A DNA stretch of 52,264 nucleotides from Candidatus Abyssobacteria bacterium SURF_17 (GCA_003598055.1 QZKI01000077.1:1-52264), one strand, 5' to 3'; shown: positions 33,269 to 42,518, numbered from the stretch's first letter. Notes: a model not told the origin generated them from the letters alone. Numbers and translations are program-made.

Positions 33269-34999
33269 ATGAGAGCCAACATCTTGAGCGAGATAGCCGA
33301 CAGCGTTGTATCCGGAAGCTATGAGAAAACCGTGGAACTGTGCGAGCAGGCCATGCAGAAAGGATGCAACAGCGCGGACGTCGTTGTAAAAGGTCTCTCG
33401 GCAGGGATGAGCCAGAGCGGCAAGCGCTATGGCAGGAGGGGAATGTTCCTCGATTCCATCCTGTGGAGCGCTGCGGCCTTTCAGATGGGGCTCGCGTGTG
33501 TTTCGTCCGACGCTCAGGCAGAGCGCATGCAGCCGGTCGGAACGGCTGTGCTCGGCGTGATGGACGGCCCGTGGACAATCGGGAAAGACATTGTCACCGC
33601 CGTATTGAAGGCAAGCAATTTCGAGGTGGTCGATGCCGGGTCCGACGTTTCGCCTTCAGCGATTGCGGAAGCAGTGAAAAGGCACAGCGCAGATGTCGCG
33701 GCCGTGGGCCTTTATCTCTCCTACCGGGCGGAACAAGTGGGCCAGCTCGAGAAGGAACTGTTCAGGCTGGGCTGTCGGCATAGGACGAAGCTCGTTGTCA
33801 GCGGCCCATCAGCAAGCAGGAGAATCGCTGAACAGTTCGGGGCGGATGCCTACGCGAGGACTGCGGAGGAGGTCGTCACGCTCGCAAAGAAAGCAATTGC
33901 CGACCGAAGGTCGGAAATGACGTCGCGCGAACGAGTGATGACCGCATTGCGGCATAAGGAACCCGACAGGGTGCCGCTTGTCCCCTTTGCGATGACGTTT
34001 TCCGCGAAGTTCGCGAGCATCCCGTTCAAATCGTACGTATCCAATGCGGAAGCGCTCGCCGAAGCCGAGGTGAAGACGGCGCGCGCGTTCGGGTGGGATG
34101 CCGCCATCGTGTCCACGGACGTCGGCGCGTACGCAAGCGCGTTCGACGCGGACGTGGTCATGCCTGAGGATGATGTTCCCCGACTGGTCGGACCCGCGAT
34201 ACGGCTCGAGTGTGCGCGCGAGGATTTCGAGAAGCTTGACAGCCCTGAGAGCTATCTCCACCGGGGCCGCGTGGGTGAGATGATACGGGCTGTCGGTCTG
34301 ATAAAGAAGGAAGTCGGCGATGAACTCGCGGTCATCGGCTGGACGGAAGGGCCGTTCCAGGGGACGATGCTGCTGTTCGGCGCAGACCCGCGGGCGCTCT
34401 TTCTCACGAAACAAGACCCCGGCCTGCTCAAAGATATCATTCGATGGTACGGCGAATTCGAGCTCGCGGTGGCGAAAGCCATGATAGACGCAGGCGCCGA
34501 CATTATCGGCGCAGGCGAATCTGTCGGCTATTTCATGTCACCGGAGACGTTCCTCGAATATGTGTATCCGTTCGAAAAACAGACATTCAAAAGAATACGC
34601 GAATACGGCGCGCCCGTACTCATTCACTGCTGCGGATATGTGCCCCAGTGCATCGGGTTCGCGCCGGAAGTGAACCCGGGCGGAGCCATACAGTTCGACT
34701 ACCAGGTGAATCTCGCAAGGGCGAAAAAGCAGATAGGGAAGAAAATCACGATAATGGGGAATCTCGATTGCAATCGGCTGCTCCACCTCGGGTCGGAGAA
34801 CGATGTCGAGCGCGCGTGCAAGAGAGCCATCGAGCAGGCTGCTGCCGGCGGCGGCTTCTGGCTCAGCGGCGGATGCGAGATTCCACGGGATATGCCGTAT
34901 TCGAACATGCGCGCGATGCTTGGCGCAATCAAGAAATACGGCCGGTATCCGATGACCCTAAAGAAATCGGCGCCTCGCGGCAAAACTCGAAAAGCATGA
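33269..34999 (+). CDS. Corrinoid-domain protein fused to a UroD/MtaA-type methyltransferase
   Basis: The 576-residue protein joins two modules usually encoded separately. Residues 1-85 are a helical B12-binding cap, and 90-215 a B12-binding Rossmann domain. Residues 220-560 are a UroD-like domain of the MtaA/MtbA type with the zinc triad His453, Cys455 (LIHCCGY) and Cys536 (GGCEIPRD). Such enzymes shuttle methyl groups between a corrinoid protein and coenzyme M or tetrahydrofolate-type acceptors. The cobalt-binding motif Asp-x-His-x-x-Gly is altered: residues 98-104 read MDGPWTI, so Trp102 stands in place of the His. The ATG at 33269 has AGGAG about ten bases upstream; 44 more in-frame codons upstream lie over the promoter. 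Confidence 0.9.
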   Translation: MRANILSEIADSVVSGSYEKTVELCEQAMQKGCNSADVVVKGLSAGMSQSGKRYGRRGMFLDSILWSAAAFQMGLACVSSDAQAERMQPVGTAVLGVMDGPWTIGKDIVTAVLKASNFEVVDAGSDVSPSAIAEAVKRHSADVAAVGLYLSYRAEQVGQLEKELFRLGCRHRTKLVVSGPSASRRIAEQFGADAYARTAEEVVTLAKKAIADRRSEMTSRERVMTALRHKEPDRVPLVPFAMTFSAKFASIPFKSYVSNAEALAEAEVKTARAFGWDAAIVSTDVGAYASAFDADVVMPEDDVPRLVGPAIRLECAREDFEKLDSPESYLHRGRVGEMIRAVGLIKKEVGDELAVIGWTEGPFQGTMLLFGADPRALFLTKQDPGLLKDIIRWYGEFELAVAKAMIDAGADIIGAGESVGYFMSPETFLEYVYPFEKQTFKRIREYGAPVLIHCCGYVPQCIGFAPEVNPGGAIQFDYQVNLARAKKQIGKKITIMGNLDCNRLLHLGSENDVERACKRAIEQAAAGGGFWLSGGCEIPRDMPYSNMRAMLGAIKKYGRYPMTLKKSAPRGKTRKA

Positions 35000-35053
35000 T
35001 TTTCGAGACACGTCGGAGAGGCCTAGGGCTCGCATTGCAGAGACCATCGGCAA

Positions 35054-35410
35054 TCAATAGTCGTGCGTGCCCACGGTCACCAGCACCTTGAACATCTCGG
35101 GAATTTTCGCCTTGATTCCTTCGAGGTTCATCGGGCAGTTCATGACCGCCGTCGCCTTCTTGACGCAGGTGCCGAAATAAATCTCGTCCACCGTCTCGCC
35201 CAACTTTTCAAGAACCTGCATCTGGAGCTGCAGCTTCGGGAGCACCAGCCCCGGACAATCGCCGCAGCTCGTCTTGAAGACGACCTTGACGTCGCCCTTT
35301 CCTTCGAACGCGAACGCGTTATCGTTCACAGCCTTGTAACACTTGGCACAGCCGACACAGCTCTGGTCCTGAATCCTCTTGCAGTAGATAATACCAATCT
35401 TGCTGGCCAT
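35054..35410 (-). CDS. CGGC-domain metal-binding protein
   Basis: The 118-residue protein has the features of CGGC-domain proteins: many cysteines (CVGCAKCYKAV, TSCGDCPGLV, GTCVKKATAVMNCP) and a C-terminal VTVGTH. It is thought to bind metal, but its function is unknown. CCAGGAGG lies upstream of the ATG at 35410. It is convergent with the corrinoid-UroD gene, which ends only 54 bases away, so a shared role is not implied by orientation. The cysteine pattern could also hold an iron-sulfur cluster. Confidence 0.85.
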   Translation of the reverse strand: MASKIGIIYCKRIQDQSCVGCAKCYKAVNDNAFAFEGKGDVKVVFKTSCGDCPGLVLPKLQLQMQVLEKLGETVDEIYFGTCVKKATAVMNCPMNLEGIKAKIPEMFKVLVTVGTHDY

Positions 35411-35588
35411 GAAAGCACCTCCTGGAATGTTTTATTGCCCGCACCCACTTGAGTTTACATAAAAGAAGAATGTTGCTCAGCGCTCTGCCCTCAGCGGCGC
35501 TGCAGAACGTTACGTAAGACCATAATACCTGCTATCGGTTGCGATTTCAAGGGATTGGAGTGTGCCCTCTCAGGGGAAGATTCACACC

Positions 35589-35617
35589 TTGACATCACCT
35601 GGCAGGGTTGTTAATCT
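35589..35617 (+). promoter_or_regulatory. Probable promoter of the ABC importer operon
   Basis: A perfect TTGACA (35589-35594) is 17 bases from TAATCT (35612-35617). Transcription would start near 35624, after the ATG at 35618. This supports the downstream GTG at 35669 as the true start of the binding-protein gene. Confidence 0.45.
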
Positions 35618-35668
35618 ATGCGAGAAAGTGGCCGGCATGTACTGTTCGCGGCCACATGGAGAAGCGCG

Positions 35669-36934
35669 GTGTTGAATTTCGGAAAATTGCTGGCCTTCTT
35701 TTTGAGCGCGGTCCTCCTGTTCAACGACCTCGGGTGCGGGAAGCAAAAGGAGGAAGGCGTTACGATAAGCTTTCTCGATACCGAAGACAAGAATGGGGCC
35801 TGGGCTGAGGTTATCGCTACGTTTGAAGCGATGAATCCGGGTAGCAAGGTGCGTCTCATCGAAGGACCGGCCTCGACCGACACCCGCGAGAGCCAGTATG
35901 CCACGAGCCTGCTTGCGAGGGATTCCACCTACGATTTGATTTATCTCGACGTTGTCTGGGTTCCGAAGTTTTCGGCCAACGGATGGCTTGTGCCGTTGGA
36001 CGAATACTTTCCGCCGGCACTGCAGGAGGAGTTCCTGCCGGGCGACATCCAGGCCTCGACATATGCGGGCCATATCTGGCGCATTCCTATTCGCTCGAAC
36101 GGCGGAATGCTTTACTACCGCAAGGATTTGCTGGAATCGGCGAACCTGGAGCCGCCGAGGACTTTCGAGGAACTGGTTGACATATCGCAGAAACTTCAGA
36201 ACCCTCCTGATGTATGGGGCTTCGTTTTTCAAGGAAAGCAGTATGAAGGGCTGACATGCGTGTTTCTGGAAATCCTGCGAGGTTTTGGAGGCGACGTGCT
36301 CTCGCCTGACGGCCGGTGCGTTTTCGACAGCCCTGAGTCGGTGGCGACGCTCACGTGGATGCGCGATGCCATCTTTCAGGAAAGGATTGTGCCGGAAGCC
36401 GTGCGAACCTATGAGGAAAACGAAAGCCTGGTCTCGTTTCTTTCCGGCAAGAGCATTTTCATGCGCAACTGGCCGTATGCATGGAAAGTATGCAATGAGG
36501 AGGGTTCAGAGATTGGTGGGAAGGTCGGCATCATCCCTATGCCGCACGTGCCGGACCAATCATCCTCCTCGACGTCCGGCGGATGGGGTTTTGGAGTCTC
36601 ACAGTTTTCAAGACACAAAGATGAGGCGTTGAAGTTTGCGTTCCACGCGGCACGTCCCGAATCGCTCAAGGTCTTTGCCCGAAAGCAAGGGGGAGCGCCT
36701 TCGAGGAAATCACTTTACAAAGATTCGGAACTCGTTGCCCTCTTTCCGCACTATCCGGAACTTTACGAGGTGCTCATCCATGCTCAGCCCCGGCCCGTGC
36801 ATCCGCGATACGCAGAGATGAGCGACGTGCTTCAGCGGCACGTGAGCGCGGTATTAACGGACACGGAAACTCCCGAAGGGGCCGTGCGCGAAGCAGCCGG
36901 AGAAATCAACGAGATATTGGCGAGAAGTTCCTAG
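35669..36934 (+). CDS. ABC transporter substrate-binding lipoprotein (sugar type)
   Basis: The 421-residue protein is a family-1 extracellular solute-binding protein. From the GTG at 35669 it starts with a normal signal peptide (VLNFGKLLAFFLSAVLLFND) and a lipidation cysteine (LGC). The mature part has typical features such as SQYATSLLARDSTYDLIYLDV and GGWGFGVS. The start is decided by GGAGAAG seven bases before the GTG and by the promoter at 35589-35617; a longer form from the ATG at 35618 would carry 17 more charged residues and no ribosome-binding site. Two permeases and an ATPase follow on the same strand. The ligand is probably a sugar or a similar polyol; it cannot be read from the sequence. 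Confidence 0.92.
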   Translation: MLNFGKLLAFFLSAVLLFNDLGCGKQKEEGVTISFLDTEDKNGAWAEVIATFEAMNPGSKVRLIEGPASTDTRESQYATSLLARDSTYDLIYLDVVWVPKFSANGWLVPLDEYFPPALQEEFLPGDIQASTYAGHIWRIPIRSNGGMLYYRKDLLESANLEPPRTFEELVDISQKLQNPPDVWGFVFQGKQYEGLTCVFLEILRGFGGDVLSPDGRCVFDSPESVATLTWMRDAIFQERIVPEAVRTYEENESLVSFLSGKSIFMRNWPYAWKVCNEEGSEIGGKVGIIPMPHVPDQSSSSTSGGWGFGVSQFSRHKDEALKFAFHAARPESLKVFARKQGGAPSRKSLYKDSELVALFPHYPELYEVLIHAQPRPVHPRYAEMSDVLQRHVSAVLTDTETPEGAVREAAGEINEILARSS

Positions 36935-36946
36935 TGTCGAACGCCC

Positions 36947-37831
36947 ATGAGGAGTGCCGTGATACGGTCTCACACTGGCAGCTATCCTTCCGACACCGCC
37001 TTTCACATCGCCATTCTCATTCCTGCCATTCTTCTCTGTGCATTCACCCTTATCTATCCGGCCTTGCTCGCACTTCACACATCTCTTGCGGGGCCGGGTG
37101 GAACGGTTAGCCTGAACTATTACTCGCGGGTAGTGACGGACAAGCTCTTCCTCGCAAGCTTGACGCGCACGATCATATTCGCAGCTATCGCCGTCTTTCT
37201 CGAATTCGTCCTCGGCTTCGCGATGGCGCTCCTCATGGTCATGCCATTACGAGGCCGAAGTTTTTTCCGCACCTCGCTTCTCGTGCCGTGGGTGCTTCCA
37301 CCCGCAGTGATAGGCCTGGCGTGGCGCTGGATTTTCTATGAGGATTACGGCATCGTGAACGACCTGATTCTGCGGATGGGAATCGCGGAATCTCCGATAC
37401 CGTTCCTGAGGCAGCCTCATTGGGCCTTCGCCACGGTTGTATTCACGGACATGTGGAAGACGGCGCCGTTTGTCGCAATCATACTCCTGGCCGGATTATC
37501 GGTGATACCGCAAGAACTCTATGAGGCTGCCGCGATAGACGGCGCAGGCCGCGTTCGGAGGTTCTCCCTGATTACACTTCCCATGCTGACACCGTATATT
37601 CTCACAGCTCTGTTGTTCCGATCCGTGCATACTCTAGGCATTTTCGACCTCGTCTGGGTGCTCACCGGCGGCGGCCCGAGCAGCAGCACGGAGATGCTCT
37701 CGCTCTACATCACGAAACAGACGTTCCGCTTCTTGAATGTGGGCTACGGAGCCGCTCTGTCGGTCACGATGTTCGTCATCACAATCGCCGTGGCCGTAAT
37801 TTTTTCCTTTCTCTCGCGGAGGAGGTTCTGA
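36947..37831 (+). CDS. ABC transporter permease (MalF/UgpA type)
   Basis: The 294-residue protein is an inner-membrane permease with about six membrane helices, beginning with FHIAILIPAILLCAFTLIYP. The cytoplasmic EAA loop that docks to the ATPase reads ELYEAAAIDGAGRVRRF. It starts 12 bases after the binding-protein gene; its stop overlaps the start of the next permease (TGATG at 37829-37833). ATG at 36947 or GTG at 36959, which has AGGAG nearby, are both possible starts. Confidence 0.94.
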   Translation: MRSAVIRSHTGSYPSDTAFHIAILIPAILLCAFTLIYPALLALHTSLAGPGGTVSLNYYSRVVTDKLFLASLTRTIIFAAIAVFLEFVLGFAMALLMVMPLRGRSFFRTSLLVPWVLPPAVIGLAWRWIFYEDYGIVNDLILRMGIAESPIPFLRQPHWAFATVVFTDMWKTAPFVAIILLAGLSVIPQELYEAAAIDGAGRVRRFSLITLPMLTPYILTALLFRSVHTLGIFDLVWVLTGGGPSSSTEMLSLYITKQTFRFLNVGYGAALSVTMFVITIAVAVIFSFLSRRRF

Positions 37832-38661
37832 TGGGAAGAGGAGGGTGCGTCATAGCATATATTCTTCTGACTGCCCTTGCCTTTTTTTCTCTCGCACCGT
37901 GCCTTTGGGAAGTGTCCACGTCGCTGAAATCGCTGCAGGAAGTCATGCGCGTTCCGCAGACGCTGTTTCCCGGAGACATAACGACCGAGAACTACACAGA
38001 AATATTTCAGCGGCGTCCGTTTGACAGGTACATTCTCAACAGCTTCGTTGTCGCCGCAGCTTCTACCTCAATCGCGCTCATTGCGGGGGCATTCGCCGCC
38101 TATTCGGTCTCGCGGATGAGAAGCAAGTGGCGAGCGTGGCTCATGCTTCTTTTCTTATTGCCCGGAATACTTCCCGCCGTCCTGTTTCTCGTGCCCATCT
38201 ATCGCTTCTTCAGCTCGATTCGGCTGACAAACAGCCTTTTCGGTCTCATTCTCGTGCATGCCGCATTCCACATCAGCATTGTGTTCTGGATTATGGAAAA
38301 TTTCTTTGAGCGATTCCCGCGCGATTTAGTCGATGCGGCCCGGCTTGACGGCTTCAGTCACATGGGGGCGTTCTTTCGAGTCGTTCTTCCGCTCGCAGCG
38401 CCGGTTGCAATCACGGCGGGCCTGCTCGCATTCATATTCTCGTGGAATGAATTCTTGTTCGCGCTCACGCTGGTGACCGATGACTCTCTCCGCGTGGCCA
38501 CAGTGGGCATTTCTATGCTTTCCGGCGCAAGCGCATATGAGATACCGTGGGGTCAGATTGCCGCCGCGGTCGTCATGACGAGCCTCCCGGTGGTCTTGCT
38601 GGTTCTCGCGTTCCAGAGAAAGATCGTGTCGGGACTGACGGCGGGAGCAGTGAAGGAGTGA
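37831..38661 (+). CDS. ABC transporter permease (MalG/UgpE type)
   Basis: The second permease of the importer has 276 residues and six membrane helices. Its EAA loop is LVDAARLDGFSHMGAFF, followed by LPLAAPVAITAGLLAF. The N-terminus (AYILLTALAFFSLAPCLWEVSTSLK) is typical of MalG-like partners. The ATG overlaps the last bases of the first permease, so coupling is expected. It pairs with the first permease to form the membrane channel. Confidence 0.94.
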   Translation: MGRGGCVIAYILLTALAFFSLAPCLWEVSTSLKSLQEVMRVPQTLFPGDITTENYTEIFQRRPFDRYILNSFVVAAASTSIALIAGAFAAYSVSRMRSKWRAWLMLLFLLPGILPAVLFLVPIYRFFSSIRLTNSLFGLILVHAAFHISIVFWIMENFFERFPRDLVDAARLDGFSHMGAFFRVVLPLAAPVAITAGLLAFIFSWNEFLFALTLVTDDSLRVATVGISMLSGASAYEIPWGQIAAAVVMTSLPVVLLVLAFQRKIVSGLTAGAVKE

Positions 38662-38748
38662 TTGGAACCATTCCTGAAAACCGGAATGTGAATGTATTTC
38701 GGAAAGACCGCTGACGATATTGATGTGTCCCGTTGGAGATAAATTACC

Positions 38749-39873
38749 GTGGCGTCAGTCCGAATAGAGAACGTATCAAAATCATTCGGCCCGCAGAAGC
38801 CCGTGCTTCGAGACATTTCCCTCGAGATTCCTGATGGTACGTATTTTACGCTTCTCGGTCCCAGCGGGTGCGGGAAAACGACGCTGCTCAGAATCATCGC
38901 CGGATTGGAGAGGCCAGATACCGGAAGCATTGTCATCGGAGGGAAGGACGTCACGCGAGTCCCGCCAGCCAAGCGCGATATTTCGATGGTATTTCAGAGT
39001 TATGCGCTCTACCCTCACATGACCGTTTTCAAGAACATCGCCACTCCCCTCAGGTTGAGAAGCATGCGTGAGGACGAAGTTGCCCGCCGCGTGCGTGATA
39101 CGGCAGCGCTCCTCAAAATCACCGACCTTCTGGACAAGAGACCGAAGGTGCTTTCGGGCGGCGAACGCCAACGTGTCGCGCTCGCGCGTGCGCTGGTGCG
39201 AGAGCCGAAGGTGTTTCTCATGGACGAGCCGCTCTCGAACCTGGACGCGCTCTTGCGCGAGCAAACACGTACGGAGCTGAAGATACTCTTCTCGCGCGTT
39301 GGCGCCACTGTCATTCATGTGACGCACGACCAGGTGGAAGCCATGGCGCTCTCGGATTTCATCGCCGTTCTGCACGACGGACGCATACAGCAGGCAGGGC
39401 CACCATCCGATATATACGAGTCGCCGTCAAACGAATTCGTGGCCGGTTTCGTGGGAAGTCCGCGAATGAATTTCTTGCCTGTGCGGGTGGTCTCCGGAAG
39501 CCTGGTCTTCTCAAGCGGCAGGTCAATCCCCATTCCCGGAAGATTCACGCAGGATTTGACCTCTCTGCCAAATGCGGCGCTGCTCGGCTTTCGGCCGGAA
39601 GATGCGGAATTCGATGGAGGGGGTATCCCTTTTTCGGGTGAGGTGCTGGCGGTTGAAACACTCGGAGCTCAGTCGGTCCTCCTGATGAGAACACCCGAAG
39701 GCGAAGCGAAGATTATTGCGCCTTCCGGCGCCACGAAACGGTCGGAGACCGTTTCCTTTTCCGTTCCGGAAAAAAAGGTCAGGCTGTTCTCTCGGCCCGG
39801 CGGAGAATCATGGATGGTTTCGGCCAGGAACGGTAAAATCGGCGGACTTTTGAATGGAAATGCTTTGCCTTGA
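38749..39873 (+). CDS. ABC transporter ATP-binding protein (MalK/UgpC type)
   Basis: The 374-residue ATPase has Walker A GPSGCGKT at residues 37-44, the Q-loop at FQSYALYPHMTV, signature LSGGERQRVALARAL, Walker B VFLMDEPLSNLD and the switch histidine in VTHDQVEA. A C-terminal regulatory TOBE/OB domain follows (about residues 235-365, with LGFRPEDAEF). The start is GTG at 38749. It completes a four-gene importer (binding protein, two permeases, ATPase), although MalK-type ATPases can serve several transporters. Confidence 0.95.
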   Translation: MASVRIENVSKSFGPQKPVLRDISLEIPDGTYFTLLGPSGCGKTTLLRIIAGLERPDTGSIVIGGKDVTRVPPAKRDISMVFQSYALYPHMTVFKNIATPLRLRSMREDEVARRVRDTAALLKITDLLDKRPKVLSGGERQRVALARALVREPKVFLMDEPLSNLDALLREQTRTELKILFSRVGATVIHVTHDQVEAMALSDFIAVLHDGRIQQAGPPSDIYESPSNEFVAGFVGSPRMNFLPVRVVSGSLVFSSGRSIPIPGRFTQDLTSLPNAALLGFRPEDAEFDGGGIPFSGEVLAVETLGAQSVLLMRTPEGEAKIIAPSGATKRSETVSFSVPEKKVRLFSRPGGESWMVSARNGKIGGLLNGNALP

Positions 39874-40022
39874 AATCGCGGCGCCCGCACACTATAATTA
39901 CGTCAAGGCTGGTTCGGGATTTCGTTTCAGTGGATGGCGAGAATCAACATGAGTGGAGGCTCGAAAAGAAATCAGGCGTTATGTTGACGAGGTGAGTCCA
40001 ATTCGAGAAAAAGGAGGAACCT

Positions 40023-40487
40023 ATGGCTGCCGAAGTATTACCAGTGGACCAGATCAAGAAACGAGTCGGACAGGACATCGGAGTAAGCGACTGGCTCCAG
40101 GTGGACCAGAAGCGTATCAACGCCTTCGCCGATTGCACCGGAGACCACCAATGGATTCACGTGGACGAGGAAGCGGCGAAGAGCGGCCCGTTCGGGAAGA
40201 CAATTGCTCACGGATACCTCACGCTTTCCCTGCTCCCGTATTTCTCCTCCGGCATATCCATCATTCCGGAAGGGACCATGATGGCGATAAACTACGGGAT
40301 GAACAAGCTCAGGTTCATCACTCCGGTAGCGGTCAACAAGAAGATACGCGACCGCGTAACGCTCAGCAACATCGAGGAAAAGGGCGGCGGCAGATACCTT
40401 GTGAGCACTACGCACACCATTGAAATCGAGGGCGAAGCGAAGCCAGCCTGTGTCGCCGAGACATTGACCATGTTCTTCACGCAGTAA
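40023..40487 (+). CDS. MaoC-family (R)-enoyl-CoA hydratase
   Basis: The 154-residue protein is a single hot-dog MaoC domain. The hydratase dyad Asp41 and His46 lies in TGDHQWIHVDEE, followed by KTIAHGYLTLSLLP, the usual helix. It would add water to trans-2-enoyl-CoA to give the (R)-3-hydroxyacyl-CoA, a step in fatty-acid or related acyl-CoA metabolism. AAAAGGAGGAACCT precedes the ATG. It has no operon partner nearby; the acyl-CoA ligase and the crotonase of this window are in other transcription units. Confidence 0.94.
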   Translation: MAAEVLPVDQIKKRVGQDIGVSDWLQVDQKRINAFADCTGDHQWIHVDEEAAKSGPFGKTIAHGYLTLSLLPYFSSGISIIPEGTMMAINYGMNKLRFITPVAVNKKIRDRVTLSNIEEKGGGRYLVSTTHTIEIEGEAKPACVAETLTMFFTQ

Positions 40488-40568
40488 ATTAGCTTCCCTG
40501 CGCGGATGATAATCACCATCAGGAAATATGAATCTGTCCTGCGATTCGAAACATTGAAGGATATGTTC

Positions 40569-40672
40569 GTAGGGGCGAACCTCGTGTTCGCCCGCGGGCG
40601 CAATAAATTGTCCCCCACCAGAAACGGGGATTTTTGGCGCTGTAGGGGCACGGTTCGCGCCGTGCCCGTATA
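40569..40672. repeat. Family B palindrome pair
   Basis: Two hairpins, GTAGGGGCGAAC/GTTCGCCC (about 40569-40593) and TGTAGGGGCACGG/CCGTGCCC (about 40641-40668), flank a TTGTCCCCCACC segment. They match the family B palindromes near 11.65, 19.07 and 51.44 kb. Confidence 0.75.
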
Positions 40673-40727
40673 GCCCCAAAATTCCCCCTGCGGTCAGAAC
40701 ATCGTATCAAACAAAAGGAGGCTGTGT

Positions 40728-41021
40728 ATGAGCAAGAACATGCTTCGGTCTTTGTGTTGTGTCATTATTGCGGGACTCATATTCACAAGTCTCGCCGCCT
40801 GTTCAAAGGTCAACCAAGCCAACTTCGACAAGGTCCAAACGGACATGTCGGAAGACGAGGTTACCAAGATACTGGGTTCGCCCACCGAATCTTCCGGCGT
40901 CAATATCGCGGGATTTTCGGGGAACACTTCCGTGTGGCAAAAGGGAGATATCACCATTTCCATCCAGTTTCTGAATGGAAAAGTCGTCGCGAAGACCATG
41001 ACCAAAGGCAAGCCGGCATAG
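40728..41021 (+). CDS. BamE/SmpA-like small lipoprotein
   Basis: The 97-residue protein has a lipoprotein signal peptide (LCCVIIAGLIFTSLAAC) with lipobox LAAC, giving a lipidated Cys25. The mature part fits the SmpA/OmlA (BamE-like) fold: KVNQANFDKVQTDMSEDEV, VTKILGSPTESS and a beta hairpin ending in ISIQFLNGKVV. BamE is an accessory of the outer-membrane protein assembly machine, but many members of this fold have other periplasmic roles. AAAAGGAGG precedes the ATG. Confidence 0.88.
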   Translation: MSKNMLRSLCCVIIAGLIFTSLAACSKVNQANFDKVQTDMSEDEVTKILGSPTESSGVNIAGFSGNTSVWQKGDITISIQFLNGKVVAKTMTKGKPA

Positions 41022-41173
41022 TAAAGCAACCACAGGCAACACTGCGGACCTCCAGTTTCAATCCATGCACTCCGCGCGGGATGTGACGCAAGAACGACGC
41101 GCAGCATCACAGCGTTTTTCTTTAGATCCGCTTTTAACTGCAGTTCCATCGGTCTTCACGCTTGGTTTCTCCC

Positions 41174-42097
41174 TCATCCCACATTGTCTGAGGCTTTATT
41201 GTGCCTGAGCAGTAGGTCCTCGACTTTCTTCAACGTCGGAATATCCGCCCAGCCGTTCATGCCGGAGCACATGAGCGCTGCGGCAGCGTTTGCGAAGCGT
41301 GCCGTTCGCCGAATCGGCCAGCCGTTCAGATGGCCATACAGATACGCGCCCTTGTAGACGCCGCCCGCGCCGGTCGTGTCGGCCACATCAACCCGAAATC
41401 CCGGAACATGCACAGTCTCCTTGGGCGTCACAACAATGCTGCCTTCTTTTCCGCAGGTGGCGCCGACCACATCCAGATGGTATTTTTTCAAGATGCGTTC
41501 GCCGGCAGCGGCAGGGTCGTCTTCGCCGACAAGCGCCGAAGCGATGTCGTTCGAGGGAATGAAAATGCTGGCCATCTCGAGCAGCTCTTCGAGCCCCGGA
41601 AACAATGCATCCGCGTCCACGGATATGGGAATTCCCTTGCTCCTTGCGATCTCGCATGCAGCGCGAACGGCCGGCGTGGAGATGTCAACATGCAGCAACC
41701 GGGCGGACTTGATTGCTTCGGGGTCTATGCAGTCGGCGGGAACGCTCAACCCACAGCCGGCATGGAACGCTATCGCGCGCGCTTTCGTCTCGGAGTCGAC
41801 CATGACAATGGAGAATGCGGAGTTCTCGTCTTTGGCTAATCGAACGGACTTCGTGTCGATTCCCTCGGCGTTCATTCCGTCGAGGATGAGGCGCCCGTAT
41901 TCGTCATCGCCGAACATCCCCATGTATTGCGTTCTCATGCCGAGGCGTTGGAGCGTCACCAGCGCATTCGCAACGGGGCCTCCATGATGTTTGTGGTAGT
42001 CATATGCCAGCACGACTTCCTCGGGCTTGGGAACGCTCGATACCGTGACCTTCAGGTCTATGACGGCAACACCCACTCCGACTACATCAACCGCCAT
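41174..42097 (-). CDS. PfkB-family carbohydrate kinase with an altered active site (GAGG)
   Basis: The 307-residue protein has the ribokinase fold. The N-terminal VVGVGVAVIDLKV and the GGPVANALVTLQRLG segment fit a substrate-binding region. In the second signature, normally DTTGAGD with a catalytic Asp, the sequence reads DTTGAGG: codon 41360-41362 gives Gly246. That Asp is the general base in the family. One base change (GAC to GGC) explains it, so this is either a real loss, a divergent function or a sequencing error. AAGGAGGGAAGC precedes the ATG. It faces the TetR gene with a 428-base intergenic region between them. Confidence 0.9.
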   Translation of the reverse strand: MAVDVVGVGVAVIDLKVTVSSVPKPEEVVLAYDYHKHHGGPVANALVTLQRLGMRTQYMGMFGDDEYGRLILDGMNAEGIDTKSVRLAKDENSAFSIVMVDSETKARAIAFHAGCGLSVPADCIDPEAIKSARLLHVDISTPAVRAACEIARSKGIPISVDADALFPGLEELLEMASIFIPSNDIASALVGEDDPAAAGERILKKYHLDVVGATCGKEGSIVVTPKETVHVPGFRVDVADTTGAGGVYKGAYLYGHLNGWPIRRTARFANAAAALMCSGMNGWADIPTLKKVEDLLLRHNKASDNVG

Positions 42098-42466
42098 GCT
42101 TCCCTCCTTGTCTTCGTGTGTTCCGGGAATACGTTTCTTCTTATTCTTGCAACAGTCTATCTAGCACTTTGATTTCCCCAATATGCTCTCACCTTCAGAA
42201 ATAGCATTATAACCAGTCACCGCTATCGGCGTAAAGTCATGGTTTTCTTTCCAATAGCCATGGTGCGAGTGAAGTGGACCGAGACCACCTCCCTGGCGCA
42301 CAGGCGCGCTCTTCGAGAGTCGGCCCGGCGTTCAGCGTTACGGACCGCGAATGCACTGTGTCACTCCATGGGTATCACCTTCACTCACAGCGAGGCGGAG
42401 CAAGAGTATAACTATAGTCAGGTAAAGAAGTTATGCAATTATTATTCCTGTGCGAGGGTTGCTGGC

Positions 42467-42495
42467 TTGACGCAAGCAGAGGCATGTGCTATAAT
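42467..42495 (+). promoter_or_regulatory. Sigma70-type promoter of the TetR-led operon
   Basis: TTGACG (42467-42472) and a perfect TATAAT (42490-42495) are 17 bases apart. The start is predicted near 42502, inside the operator palindrome. The leader to the ATG at 42526 is about 25 bases and contains no ribosome-binding site. The remainder of the gap (42098-42466) holds no supported gene. Confidence 0.75.
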
Positions 42496-42518
42496 AATGA
42501 CTGGGCTCCCAGTCATTA
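42495..42518. promoter_or_regulatory. Palindromic operator, probably for the TetR regulator
   Basis: Two perfect 11-base arms, TAATGACTGGG (42495-42505) and CCCAGTCATTA (42508-42518), have a two-base centre. The site overlaps the last base of the -10 and covers the predicted transcription start, so a bound repressor would block the promoter. It lies eight bases before the tetR start codon. A looser half-site (CCAGTCAC) occurs near 42214. Confidence 0.8.
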
